Source: Hymenobacter sublimis (GTDB lineage: Bacteria; Bacteroidota; Bacteroidia; Cytophagales; Hymenobacteraceae). From it: 64,000 bases of DNA. The position numbers were made by a program, and so were the translations under genes. The notes beneath the pieces were generated by a model. It was not told the DNA's origin and ran no database searches. It saw only the letters and a list, made by a program, of their open reading frames with translations. Every line of letters starts with the position of its first letter. Position 1 is the first letter of the stretch. The DNA is taken from positions 1,301,501-1,365,500 of the forward strand of contig NZ_CP095848.1 in NCBI RefSeq assembly GCF_023101345.1, written 5' to 3'. Positions 17,738 through 26,448 of this stretch are shown here, piece after piece.

Positions 17738-17817
17738 CTGTCATTCCGACTACAAGGAGGAGTCTGGGTTAGCTTCTTGTGAGTAACTCAGATTCCTCCC
17801 TGCGGTCGGAATGACAG
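17738..17817. repeat. Intergenic palindrome (TGTCATTCCGAC arms)
   Basis: Perfect 13-base inverted arms, CTGTCATTCCGAC (17738-17750) and GTCGGAATGACAG (17805-17817). The interior is imperfectly self-complementary as well (AAGGAGGAGTCTGGGTTA against TAACTCAGATTCCTCCCT). It sits between two genes on the same strand and looks like a dispersed repeat rather than a simple terminator. Confidence 0.75.
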
Positions 17818-17891
17818 TCAAGTAAAAAGTACTCTGTAGCACTTTAGACGGGGACATTCCTTCCCGCTACCTACCTAAGCCTTCCGGAAGC

Positions 17892-17899
17892 TACCTTTG
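17892..17899 (+). promoter_or_regulatory. Candidate -7 promoter element TACCTTTG
   Basis: Exact match to the Bacteroidota TAnnTTTG element, 26 bases before the GTG start of the small protein gene. No clear -33 TTG is visible at the right distance. Confidence 0.45.
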
Positions 17900-17925
17900 C
17901 TGAGCACAACCACCTGCCTTTCTCC

Positions 17926-18183
17926 GTGACCGACGCTGAATTTGATATCCTGGACGAACTGTACTTCGTCACGCCCTTCGCCGAGCTAAGCCGCAAAACC
18001 GGCCTGGCACCCGCCGAGCTAGAGCGCCACTTGCGCAGTTTGCTGGAGCAGGACCTCGTCCGTAGCTTTTGGCCCGACCCCGATACGGAGCTGGCTTTCG
18101 AGGAAAGCTCCTTCGGGGCCATTGTGCGCGACTCTTTTTTCCTGGCCTCTAAGGAAGGGCTGCTGCAACATAATACCCGCTAG
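17926..18183 (+). CDS. Small winged-helix-like protein
   Basis: 85 residues from a GTG start, two bases ahead of the permease gene and thus co-transcribed. The order DAEFDILDELYFVTPFAELSR, then KTGLAPAELERHLRSLLEQD, then LVRSFWPD looks like a small winged helix (two helices, recognition helix, strand), as in MarR- or DnaD-like modules. There is no membrane segment or catalytic motif. It may regulate or simply accompany the permease; no established family name comes to mind. Confidence 0.65.
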   Translation: MTDAEFDILDELYFVTPFAELSRKTGLAPAELERHLRSLLEQDLVRSFWPDPDTELAFEESSFGAIVRDSFFLASKEGLLQHNTR

Positions 18184-18185
18184 CA

Positions 18186-19358
18186 GTGGCCGTAACTGCT
18201 CCTTTGTCGTCTGAGCCGATTGCCCGGCCGCCGGGCTACTACGTGCGCCGCCGCCTACTGCGCAACACTCCGGCCATGCTGGGCCTGGGCTTTATTGTGC
18301 TGTGCACGCTGGTGGCCCTGCTCGGCTACTGGGTGCTGCCCGACAACTCGCCTAACGCCAACAACGGCCTCGTGCAGCTGCAAAAGGAGCCGCCGGGCTT
18401 CCAGGCCACCATCCTGCAACTGCCCCTGCCTGATTCCAACCGCGCCAGTAGCAACCCTCTGCGCACCTGGTGGCAGGGCCAGGAGCCGCGCTTTCGGGAG
18501 GTGCCTATTGCCGGCTACCGCATCGAGGGTGACTCCTTGCTGACGACGCCCTACCAGAACCATTCGGCCCTGGCCGACCAAGCCCAGCGCTACTCCCTGG
18601 CCGCCGTGGCAGGCCACGCGGGTCCGGTTGCTACCCTGCGCCAGGAGGTAGAGCAGGAGCGTATTGTGCGGCGCACGTACTGGCTGGGAACCGATAAATC
18701 AGGGCGCGACGAGCTGAGCCGGCTGCTGCTGGGCACGCGCGTAAGCTTAGGCATCGGGCTGGTGGCCGTGCTGATATCCATGGCCCTGGGCATGCTCATT
18801 GGGGCCGTGGCGGGCTACGTGGGCGGCTGGGTAGATAGTCTGCTGCTGGGCCTGATGACGGTGGTGTGGAGCATTCCGGGCATTATGCTGGTTATTGCCA
18901 TTTCCCTGGCCCTAGATAGCAAAGGCGTCTGGACTTCCTTCGTGGCTGTGGGCCTGACCATGTGGGTAGATGTAGCCCGCGTGGTGCGGGGCCAGATGCT
19001 GAGCCTGCGCGAAAAAACCTTTGTGGAAGCCGGCCGGGTGCTGGGCCTGCCCCAAAGCCGCCTGATTTGGCGCCACCTGCTCCCGAACATGACCGGCCCG
19101 CTGATTGTGCTGGCAACCAGTAACTTTGCGGCGGCCATTCTGCTGGAAGCCGGTCTGAGCTTTCTCGGGCTGGGCGTACAGCCGCCGGCACCCTCCTGGG
19201 GCCTGATGGTTAATGAAGGGTTTCAACTGCTGGGTACTAGTGCTGGTTTCTGGCTTACGCTGCTGCCCGGCTTGGTAATTAGCCTGCTGGTGCTGAGCTT
19301 TAACCTGCTAGGCAACGGCCTGCGCGACGCCTACGACCCAAAAACTCCGCTGGGATAA
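18186..19358 (+). CDS. ABC transporter permease, DppC/OppC type
   Basis: 390 residues from a GTG start. N-terminal helix (about residues 33-52), then a long periplasmic insertion of about 100 residues, then the GTDKSGRDELSRLLLGTR entry motif that defines DppC/OppC permeases, five more helices and the EAA loop EAGRVLGLPQSRLIWRHLLP (about residues 275-295). The C-terminus has LSFLGLGVQPPAPSWGLM and LSFNLLGNGLRDAYDPK, as expected. The family imports peptides or nickel. The DppB partner, ATPases and binding protein are not adjacent, so it must assemble with products coded elsewhere. Confidence 0.88.
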   Translation: MAVTAPLSSEPIARPPGYYVRRRLLRNTPAMLGLGFIVLCTLVALLGYWVLPDNSPNANNGLVQLQKEPPGFQATILQLPLPDSNRASSNPLRTWWQGQEPRFREVPIAGYRIEGDSLLTTPYQNHSALADQAQRYSLAAVAGHAGPVATLRQEVEQERIVRRTYWLGTDKSGRDELSRLLLGTRVSLGIGLVAVLISMALGMLIGAVAGYVGGWVDSLLLGLMTVVWSIPGIMLVIAISLALDSKGVWTSFVAVGLTMWVDVARVVRGQMLSLREKTFVEAGRVLGLPQSRLIWRHLLPNMTGPLIVLATSNFAAAILLEAGLSFLGLGVQPPAPSWGLMVNEGFQLLGTSAGFWLTLLPGLVISLLVLSFNLLGNGLRDAYDPKTPLG

Positions 19359-19525
19359 GGGTGAGTGAGGTAACTAGTGAAGTAGAAGGTTTACTGTTCA
19401 ACTCACCTTGGGGTAGTAGCGCCTACCGCGTAACCACCTGCCCGCCGAACGTAAAACGTACTAGTTCATCAGTTTCCGTCCTCACCTTCTCGTCTCGCTA
19501 CTCTACAACTTCACACGTTTACCAT

Positions 19526-20758
19526 ATGCCAACTATTACTCCCGAAAAGCGTCTGTTCCTGAAGGAGCGTGAGTTGGGGGCTCTGCTGGAAATCACCCAG
19601 GCCATCAATTTAGACCCCACGGAAGCGGCTCTGTATAAAATTTTCCAGTTTACCCTGCTCGGCCAGCTCAACATCCGTCGGCTCGTACTCTACGTGAAAG
19701 AGGAAGGGCAGTGGCAGTGCATGGTCTCCTTCGGGGCTGGGCTTTCCGACTTTCGCAAGCTGGCTCTCCCGGCTATTATTCTAGAAAACTGCACCTCCAC
19801 GCCCTGCCCCCTACGCAGCTTCGGCGACTTAGGACCCGATTGGCAGCACCTGGAAACCGTCATTCCGGTGGTGCAAAATGGCGAAGTGCTGTCCTACGTC
19901 CTGATTGGCAATGTGCACGAGGACTACGCCAGCGAGGAAGCCACTAAGTTTCTGCAAACCCTGAGCAACATTCTTATCGGGGCCATTGAAAATCGGCGGC
20001 TGGCCCGGCAGCGGGTTGCCAACGCGGCCATGCGCAAGGAAATCGAAATTGCCCAGGAGGTGCAAACCATGCTCTTCCCCCGCAAGCTACCCAACGATGC
20101 CCACGTGGCCGTGCACGCCTCCTACGTGCCCCACACCGCCGTGGGCGGCGACTACTACGACGTGGTGGACCTGGATGCCAACCGCTTCCTGTTCTGCGTC
20201 GCCGACGTGTCGGGTAAGGGCGTGGCGGCCTCGTTGCTGATGTCTAATTTCCAAGCCGGTTTGCGCACCCTGCTGCGCCAGCAGGCCGATATCGGCACCG
20301 TGGCTCAGGAACTGAATAACCTGATTTTCCGCAACGCCGGCGGCGACAAGTTCATTACCGTCTTCTTCGGCCTCTACGACCGGAGCACCCGCGAGCTGCA
20401 GTACGTAAATGCCGGCCACAACGACCCGCTCCTGATTTCCGACGGCGGACCGATTCAGCTGCTCAAGGAAGGCACCATTATGCTAGGCGTGATGGATGAG
20501 CTGCCCATGCTGAAAGTCGGCCGCGTGCAGGTGCCCCCGCGCACCATGCTGTTCTCCTATACCGATGGCCTGACGGAAGTATTTGACGCTGAGCAAAATG
20601 AGTTTGGAGAGGAAGGCGTGCTGCGCGTGCTGCGCCACAACCGCTACGCCCCCCTGGCCACGGTGCACCAAGAGCTCCTCCGCGAAATAGAGGCCTACAA
20701 CCTCCACGGCACCCGCTTCGCCGACGACGTCACCATCCTAAGCTGCCGGTTTAAGTAA
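19526..20758 (+). CDS. GAF-SpoIIE PP2C-type serine/threonine phosphatase
   Basis: 410 residues from the ATG at 19526 (MPTITPEKRLFLKERELG); 55 more codons are open upstream but look non-coding. Residues ~15-170 form a GAF-like sensor, then a short coiled segment (RKEIEIAQEVQTMLFPRKLP) typical of RsbU-like phosphatases, then the SpoIIE/PP2C domain with the metal residues in AVGGDYYDVVDLD, VADVSGKGVAASLLMSNFQ, NAGHNDPLLI and SYTDGLTEVFD. It should dephosphorylate an anti-sigma-factor antagonist in a partner-switching pathway. No RsbV/W genes are next to it. The gene ends just before a palindromic repeat. Confidence 0.9.
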   Translation: MPTITPEKRLFLKERELGALLEITQAINLDPTEAALYKIFQFTLLGQLNIRRLVLYVKEEGQWQCMVSFGAGLSDFRKLALPAIILENCTSTPCPLRSFGDLGPDWQHLETVIPVVQNGEVLSYVLIGNVHEDYASEEATKFLQTLSNILIGAIENRRLARQRVANAAMRKEIEIAQEVQTMLFPRKLPNDAHVAVHASYVPHTAVGGDYYDVVDLDANRFLFCVADVSGKGVAASLLMSNFQAGLRTLLRQQADIGTVAQELNNLIFRNAGGDKFITVFFGLYDRSTRELQYVNAGHNDPLLISDGGPIQLLKEGTIMLGVMDELPMLKVGRVQVPPRTMLFSYTDGLTEVFDAEQNEFGEEGVLRVLRHNRYAPLATVHQELLREIEAYNLHGTRFADDVTILSCRFK

Positions 20759-20761
20759 AAT

Positions 20762-20974
20762 GGTGAGGCGGTGAATGAGTGATTGAGTGAGTTGTCATGG
20801 CGAGCGAAGCGCGGCCATCCTTCCTGTCTTTGTGACCAGCCTGATAACGTAACAAGCCCTTACTTCCGCACTGGAGGTAAGGGCTTGTTACATCTGGGAG
20901 GGTATTGCTTTGGCTAAGACGGATAGCGTCGGTAGCCTCGCCATGACAACACGTCACTCATTCACCGCCTCACC
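20762..20974. repeat. Nested palindromic element, copy A
   Basis: Three nested inverted repeats. The outermost arms are a perfect 21 bases (20762-20782 with 20954-20974). The next arms are GTTGTCATGGCGAG (20791-20804) and CTCGCCATGACAAC (20937-20950). The core hairpin is GTAACAAGCCCTTAC (20849-20863) and GTAAGGGCTTGTTAC (20877-20891). Read on the minus strand it aligns with copies B and C, sharing the GGCTGGTCA box. The right outer arm lies inside the 3' end of the O-antigen ligase gene and encodes its last residues. It separates two convergent genes. Confidence 0.9.
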
Positions 20975-22408
20975 TCTCGCCCACGTGCCTACCCGAATCA
21001 GCATGGCAATGTTGAGAAAGAAGAAAGAGCCGATTTTATCTACTTCCACCAACTCGTTGAGTAACAGATGGAAGATAATAATGACCAAGCTCATGCCGCA
21101 GGCCAGCAGCACGTAGCGAGGTTGGGTGCCGGGGCGCGTCTGGTGGTAGAGGTGCTCGAAAGTGAGCAGGGCTGTGCCCAGCAGAATCAGCAGCAGAATG
21201 AGGCCCGGGAAGCCCTGCTCGGCTAGCACCAGCAGGAAGTAATTATGGGTGGTTGACTTCTCGGGGTTCTCGCTCACGTAGGTGCGGAAGCTGCGTACAG
21301 TATAGCGCTTATACTCAGGGTAAAAGGTGCTGGGGCCACTGCCCACCAGGGGCTTGGCCGCCGTCATGCGGCCGGCCGCCACCCAGCGGTACACCCGCTC
21401 CATCCCCGACACGTCTTGGAGCTTGTAGGTGGCCTCCAGGTGCTTGCCAAAGTTCTCGCCGTTGAACACCGTTTTTTCAAACTCCGGGGCGTACAGCATG
21501 TAGTTGTTCTGGTCCAGGAAGTAAGCAGCACCCGCCACCAGGGTCAGCACGGCCCCGACCAGCAGTAGCCGCGTCTGGCGCAGCCGCGCTACCCCGTAGA
21601 ATACGCCCGCTACCGGCAGGGAAAGTACCGAGGCCCGGGTGTAGGACGTAATCAGCCCAAAAAGTAGGATGCCCATGGCCACGCGCCAGCCCACGCGGGC
21701 TGCGCCCTGGGTGCTGCGGGCCCCATAAAGCGTGAACGGTAGGAGCAAGGCCAGCACTGTGGCATAGATAACATGGTTACGGTACAGTAGCTGCACTGCC
21801 TCGTTGATGGACTCAAAACTGAAGCCGTGCGCCGCGTGCCGAACTCCTACAATAACTACTGTCAGGCAGGCCCCGGCCGTGTAAATGCCCGCTACGCGCC
21901 ACAGGGCGGCGGGCCGCGGCAGCAGCAGCAGTGTACCCAGCCCAAAAGGAACTAGGTACCAGGTTTTGGCCAGCAGGTATTTGACGGACTTGGTAGTATC
22001 GACGGAAAAAGCCGTGGACACCGCCGACCAGAGTAGCATCAGCAGCAGGATAATCACCAGCGGATGCCGCAGCTCCCGGCCCGAAACGGCGTGGGGATGC
22101 ATCAGAAATGTGGCCAGCACGCAGCCTGTAAGAACTAGCAGCAGGGGTTCCGAGGGAACATCCAGGCTCAGGCCGCCGGGCAACGGCATTTCCCGGGAAA
22201 AAGCCAGCGTCAGGAACAGCAGGTAGTAGAGCAGCCGCCACTCCGTAAAGAGCAGGAGTACGCCCAGTCCGGCTGCCAGGGGGAGCAGCCCCAGGGGAGA
22301 GTGCAGCAGCACTGTTGCCGCGCCGCCCCCCAGCAGCAACCCGATGAAGCCCGTAAACACGCGCTGCTCCGGGGTGTGAGGAAGCCACTGGGCTAACCGC
22401 GGCCTCAT
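20954..22408 (-). CDS. O-antigen ligase family protein
   Basis: 484 residues from the ATG at 22408, which overlaps the stop of the upstream Wzz-like gene by 3 bases (ATGA). About 11-12 transmembrane helices. The large periplasmic loop typical of the Wzy_C/WaaL family lies before the last helices, with the conserved ENPEKSTTHNYFLLVLAEQG segment, whose His is thought to be catalytic. It should polymerise or ligate undecaprenyl-linked glycan at the periplasmic face. The C-terminal residues are encoded by an arm of the palindromic element A. It is the last gene of the minus-strand half of the exopolysaccharide cluster. Confidence 0.88.
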   Translation of the reverse strand: MRPRLAQWLPHTPEQRVFTGFIGLLLGGGAATVLLHSPLGLLPLAAGLGVLLLFTEWRLLYYLLFLTLAFSREMPLPGGLSLDVPSEPLLLVLTGCVLATFLMHPHAVSGRELRHPLVIILLLMLLWSAVSTAFSVDTTKSVKYLLAKTWYLVPFGLGTLLLLPRPAALWRVAGIYTAGACLTVVIVGVRHAAHGFSFESINEAVQLLYRNHVIYATVLALLLPFTLYGARSTQGAARVGWRVAMGILLFGLITSYTRASVLSLPVAGVFYGVARLRQTRLLLVGAVLTLVAGAAYFLDQNNYMLYAPEFEKTVFNGENFGKHLEATYKLQDVSGMERVYRWVAAGRMTAAKPLVGSGPSTFYPEYKRYTVRSFRTYVSENPEKSTTHNYFLLVLAEQGFPGLILLLILLGTALLTFEHLYHQTRPGTQPRYVLLACGMSLVIIIFHLLLNELVEVDKIGSFFFLNIAMLIRVGTWARGEAVNE

Positions 22409-23487
22409 GTGCCCAGCGGTGCCGCGGGGCGGCGGTTGGAGCGCCGCCACAGTTCCAGCAGCGTAATCACCACTACGGACAAGGCCAGCGTCAGGAACAC
22501 GGAGCCTACCACAATCAGCCAACGCACGGGCTTACTTTTCTTAGTGGCGGGGTAGGCTTTCTGCACCAGGTACAACGACGAGAGCTTGCCTTTCAGGGCC
22601 ACATCGGCGGTTTCGTACTCGCCGCGCGCCTTCACCAGGCGGTCCTGCAAATCCGTCATGCGGGAAGTGAACAGGTTCAGCGAGTCAACCCCCTGGGTGT
22701 AGTTTTCCAGGTTGATGACGTTGCCCTGGTCAGCTTCCGTGAGGCCACGCAGAGCCCGGCGCAGGCCCGCCACTTTGCTGGCACTGGCCCCGCTACCCTC
22801 GGCGATGCGGAGGTCGGTTTCCACTTTAATAATCTCCCGGGCCAGGTAGCGCGACTGTTGTTCCAGCCCGTAGATGCCGTAGCGGCGGCGGGCTCGCAGC
22901 AGTTGCTGGCGGGAACGTTCAAACTCGGCGTTCAGAAACAGGTAGCGCTGCTGGTAGAGGCCGAGCACGTTGCGGCGGTTTTCCAGCGTCAGCTGCTGGT
23001 TCACGGAGTCGATGACTTGTACCAACGTATTGGCAATGCGTGCGGCCAGTTGCTTGTCCTTGTCCTGAAACGTTAGCTCAATGGCGTCCCGCTCGTTGTG
23101 CACAATATCGAGGTTGGCGCTGAACTCCCGCAGGGCGGCATCGTCGGCGGCATCGGTACCGGCGGGGCCCACCTGGTAGTGCTCATGCAGCCGGTAGCGC
23201 TTGATGAGCAGCTCGCCCACCGGCTGCGACTGACCAATGGTGATAATACGGTCCAGATCTTCGGTGCGGCCGCCCAACTCCAGCTTGCTACCTTCCGTGG
23301 CAATTCGGTCGGGGTCAGTGGTTTGCGGGTTGGTGGGGAAGAATACGGCCGTCGATTTGTAAATGTTAGGTAGGGTTAAGGCAACCAGGATACTTGTCAG
23401 GAGGGCCAGCACTAGGGCCGTGCCCACCAGCTTTTTCCACCGATTAATAATGGGCCACAAGCCCAGCAGCGAATACGATTCAGACAT
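22405..23487 (-). CDS. Wzz/GNVR-type polysaccharide chain-length protein
   Basis: 360 residues from the ATG at 23487 (MSESYSLLGLWPIINRWKKL). Two transmembrane helices flank a periplasmic coiled-coil domain: TM1 at about residues 18-37 (VGTALVLALLTSILVALTLP) and TM2 at about 325-350 (LIVVGSVFLTLALSVVVITL). The post-TM1 Wzz motif IYKSTAVFFP and the pre-TM2 segment YLVQKAYPATKKSKPVRW with Pro are clear. No kinase domain is fused. It should set chain length together with the Wzy-like ligase in the next gene. A TATATTTG promoter element lies 56 bases upstream on the minus strand. Confidence 0.88.
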   Translation of the reverse strand: MSESYSLLGLWPIINRWKKLVGTALVLALLTSILVALTLPNIYKSTAVFFPTNPQTTDPDRIATEGSKLELGGRTEDLDRIITIGQSQPVGELLIKRYRLHEHYQVGPAGTDAADDAALREFSANLDIVHNERDAIELTFQDKDKQLAARIANTLVQVIDSVNQQLTLENRRNVLGLYQQRYLFLNAEFERSRQQLLRARRRYGIYGLEQQSRYLAREIIKVETDLRIAEGSGASASKVAGLRRALRGLTEADQGNVINLENYTQGVDSLNLFTSRMTDLQDRLVKARGEYETADVALKGKLSSLYLVQKAYPATKKSKPVRWLIVVGSVFLTLALSVVVITLLELWRRSNRRPAAPLGT

Positions 23488-23542
23488 AATACAAACCAGC
23501 CCGCCCGCCCGGGAAGGGAAAAGGCCTAACGGCGGCGGCGAG

Positions 23543-23550
23543 CAAATATA
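23543..23550 (-). promoter_or_regulatory. Candidate -7 promoter element TATATTTG (wzz direction)
   Basis: Exact TAnnTTTG on the minus strand, about 56 bases before the Wzz-like start. It faces away from the TAGTTTTG element of the flippase gene, giving a divergent promoter pair. Confidence 0.55.
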
Positions 23551-23607
23551 GAGGAAAAATGGCCGCAGGATGCGCGTAGCGCCCGAAGCCGGGCGGCTCA
23601 ATTTCCC

Positions 23608-23615
23608 TAGTTTTG
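23608..23615 (+). promoter_or_regulatory. Candidate -7 promoter element TAGTTTTG (flippase direction)
   Basis: Exact TAnnTTTG. It overlaps the TTG at 23613 that would be the furthest-upstream start of the flippase gene, so if the promoter is real the translation start must lie further downstream. Confidence 0.5.
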
Positions 23616-25124
23616 TGCCGGGCCAGCCCGCGGACTACTAGCCGGCGACGCGCCTCAACCCGGGCATCTTTTCAGCTTAACGCAAGCAGCATCAAACGAT
23701 TTTTAGGAAATATCAGCTTTGTGGTGCTGCTCAACCTGCTCGTGAAACCGGGCTGGGTAGTGCTGGAAAACGTGGTCCAGGACCGGCTGGGCCACGAGGT
23801 GTTCGGGACGTTCACGGCCCTGCTGACCCTGGCTACCATTGTGGCGGCGGTGTCCGACGTGGGTACTACCCAGTTGACAACCAAGCGGCTGGCAGCTTCC
23901 CCTGGCTTTTTCACCGAGTTCTTTCCTACTCTGCTACCCCTGCGGGCCGGGCTGGGTGTGGGCTTTCTGCTGGCTACCGTGGGCATCGGCTGGGTGCTGG
24001 GCTACCGGGGCCACTGGCTACTGCTGCTGGCCATTACGGCCGCCGGACTGCTGCTAACCCAATACATTCTGTTCTTGCGCGGGGTGCTGCAGGCCCACCA
24101 GCGGTTCAACCTCGATGCCGTGCTGTCGGTGCTGGAGCGGCTGCTGCTGCTGGGGCTGGTACTGGCGCTGCTCCCCATAGGGCTGAGCCTGGATCGGTAC
24201 GTGGCCGTGCGCACGGTGGCCGTGGGGTTCACGTTTCTGCTGCTAGTGGTACTGATTCGACGTTTTTACGGCAAGGTGGCCCTGCGCCCGCGCTGGCAGC
24301 AGGCCCGGCAGGTACTGCTAGAGAGCCTGCCGCTGGCCTTCATTACGCTGGTGTACGGCCTAAATGAGCGGGTAGATATGCTGATGCTGGAGCGGCTGGT
24401 GTCGAGCAAGGAAGCCAGCTACTACGCCGCCGCCTACCGCTGGGTTGATGCCGTGATGATGTACCTCTGGACGGTGCTGCCGCTGTTTTTTGCCCGCTTT
24501 GCCCACGCCACCGGCCGGACTCAGGAGCAGCAGGAGCTTCTCTGGTTCGGCCAGCGCGTCGTCACGGTGCCCTTGCTGTTTGTGGTGGGCTTCGGCCTGT
24601 TTCGGGGGGAACTGCTGTTTTTTCAGTTTACTCACAGTTCCGCCCAGGAGGTAGCCCGCATGACCCAGTGTCTGCAGCTGCTGTTTCTGAACGTGCTGGT
24701 GCACGCCTTCTTCGCCATCTACAGCACCCTGCTTACTAGCACCGACCACGAAAAACCCGTTTCCTGGCTCGTAACGGGCAGTATTGTGGTCAACGTGGGG
24801 CTGAATTTCGTGTTCATGCCCCGCTACGGGGCCCTAGCCGGGGCCATCAACACCCTGCTGTGCGCCGTGGTGGTGTCAGCAGGGTACCTGTGGCTGGTGC
24901 CGCGCCGCACCGGGGTGCAACTACCGTGGGCGATGCTATTGCGCTTGATGCTGACGTTCAGTGGCTTATGCGCGGGCTGGTACGCGCTGCGCCGCTACGC
25001 CGCGCTGCCCTGGTGGCTGGAGGCTGGCCTAGCCGGGCTGTGGCTGCTGGTGCTGGTGCTGGGGTTGGGGGTAGTAAAAGTCAATGAGTTACGGCAGCTT
25101 CGGCGCCGGCCGCCAGCGGTTTAG
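23613..25124 (+). CDS. Polysaccharide flippase (Wzx/MATE-like)
   Basis: Up to 503 residues with about 12-14 transmembrane helices and the Polysacc_synt architecture: an N-terminal SIKRFLGNISFVVLLNLLVK, a central ESLPLAFITLVYGLNERVDM with the family's conserved Asn/Glu/Asp, and VNVGLNFVFMPRYGALAGA in the C-terminal half. It should move lipid-linked repeat units across the inner membrane. The start is uncertain: the frame opens at a TTG at 23613 inside a likely promoter element, there is no ATG before the conserved region, and the first 27 residues are Arg/Ser-rich and look untranslated. Confidence 0.82.
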   Translation: MCRASPRTTSRRRASTRASFQLNASSIKRFLGNISFVVLLNLLVKPGWVVLENVVQDRLGHEVFGTFTALLTLATIVAAVSDVGTTQLTTKRLAASPGFFTEFFPTLLPLRAGLGVGFLLATVGIGWVLGYRGHWLLLLAITAAGLLLTQYILFLRGVLQAHQRFNLDAVLSVLERLLLLGLVLALLPIGLSLDRYVAVRTVAVGFTFLLLVVLIRRFYGKVALRPRWQQARQVLLESLPLAFITLVYGLNERVDMLMLERLVSSKEASYYAAAYRWVDAVMMYLWTVLPLFFARFAHATGRTQEQQELLWFGQRVVTVPLLFVVGFGLFRGELLFFQFTHSSAQEVARMTQCLQLLFLNVLVHAFFAIYSTLLTSTDHEKPVSWLVTGSIVVNVGLNFVFMPRYGALAGAINTLLCAVVVSAGYLWLVPRRTGVQLPWAMLLRLMLTFSGLCAGWYALRRYAALPWWLEAGLAGLWLLVLVLGLGVVKVNELRQLRRRPPAV

Positions 25125-25193
25125 CTCACTACCTTCGTACCGAAAACAAGCACGTAATTACTTTTACTTTGCCTCCTTCCCCTCCGTAAGCCC

Positions 25194-26321
25194 TTGGAAA
25201 TAGCCGTCAACGTCCGTTTTTTACTACCCGGCGACAAGTTGGAGGGCATCGGCCGCTTCACCTACGAGACGTTGCGCCACCTCGTGCAGCAGCACCCCGA
25301 GCATACCTTTCACTTTCTCTTCGACCGGGCCTTTGATGAGCGGTACCGGTTTGGGCCGAATGTAGTGCCGCACGTGCTGGGCCCGCCGGCCCGCCATCCG
25401 TTGCTGTGGCTGGCCTGGTTTGAGGGGGCCGTAGCCCGCTGGCTGCGCCGCCGCCGTCCGGCCGTGTTCCTGAGTCCGGATGGCTACACTACCCTGCGCA
25501 CCCGCGTGCCCCGCGTCACCGTCATCCATGACCTGGCTTTCGAGCACTTCCCCCAGGATGTGAGCCCGCTGGTGCTGCGGTACTACCGGTACTTTACGCC
25601 CCGTTTTGCCAAGGCCTCCCGGCGGGTAGTGGCCGTGTCAGAGGCTACCCGCCAGGACCTAGTGCAAACCTACGGGGTAGGGCCGGAGAAAATCAGCGTG
25701 GTTTATAATGCCGCTGATGCTCATTTTCGGCCCCAGCCCGTGGCTGTGCAGCAGGCTACCCGGGAGCGATTTAGTGCCGGCAAGCCATATTTCCTGTTCG
25801 TAGGTGCCCTGCAGCCCCGCAAAAATCTGGTAAACCTGCTGCAAGCCTTCGACCAGTTCAAGGCCGCTACCGGTTCCTCCGCCAAGCTGCTGGTGGTAGG
25901 CCGCACGGCCTGGAAAGCGGGCCCTATTTTCGAGGTGTACCAGCGCATGCACTACCGCCACGATGTGCACCTGACCGGGCGGGTAACCGATACGGAGCTC
26001 GTGGCGCTGTACGCGGCGGCTCTAGCTACTTGCTATGTGCCTTATTTTGAGGGTTTTGGCATTCCCATCATCGAGGCTCAGGCTTGCGCTTCCCCCGTCA
26101 TTACGTCTAATTGCAGCTCTATGCCTGAGGTAGCTGGCGGCGGTGCCCGCCTGGTTGATCCGCTTTCCGTTGACTCCATTGCCGCCGGGCTGGGGGAGGT
26201 GCACGCCTCCGAAAGCTACCGCGCGGAGCTGATACAGAAAGGATTACAAAACACCCAGCGTTTTTCGTGGGCTGAAAGTGCCCACCTACTCTGGCAGGAA
26301 ATTCTGGCCGCGCGTGGCTAG
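25194..26321 (+). CDS. Glycosyltransferase family 4
   Basis: 375 residues from a TTG start (MEIAVNVRFLLPGDKLEGIG). GT-B fold: the N-terminal half has the glycine-rich loop GDKLEGIGRFTYETL, and the C-terminal half has VGALQPRKNLVNLLQAF and the GT4 nucleotide-sugar site YFEGFGIPIIEAQACASPVI with the EX7E pair. The sequence EVAGGGARLVDP closes the domain. It is a retaining cytoplasmic enzyme that adds one sugar of the exopolysaccharide repeat unit, with donor unknown. It lies 69 bases after the flippase, probably in the same transcript. Confidence 0.9.
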   Translation: MEIAVNVRFLLPGDKLEGIGRFTYETLRHLVQQHPEHTFHFLFDRAFDERYRFGPNVVPHVLGPPARHPLLWLAWFEGAVARWLRRRRPAVFLSPDGYTTLRTRVPRVTVIHDLAFEHFPQDVSPLVLRYYRYFTPRFAKASRRVVAVSEATRQDLVQTYGVGPEKISVVYNAADAHFRPQPVAVQQATRERFSAGKPYFLFVGALQPRKNLVNLLQAFDQFKAATGSSAKLLVVGRTAWKAGPIFEVYQRMHYRHDVHLTGRVTDTELVALYAAALATCYVPYFEGFGIPIIEAQACASPVITSNCSSMPEVAGGGARLVDPLSVDSIAAGLGEVHASESYRAELIQKGLQNTQRFSWAESAHLLWQEILAARG

Positions 26322-26448
26322 CTGTTAGTTTGTAGCTGTCAGTGAGTTGTTAGAGCAGTTCTGAAAACAACTTTTCCACTTTGCACACGCATCGAAACTG
26401 CCGGCTGATAACTGATAATCAGGAGCTAAAACCAACTGCTTTTCTCTT

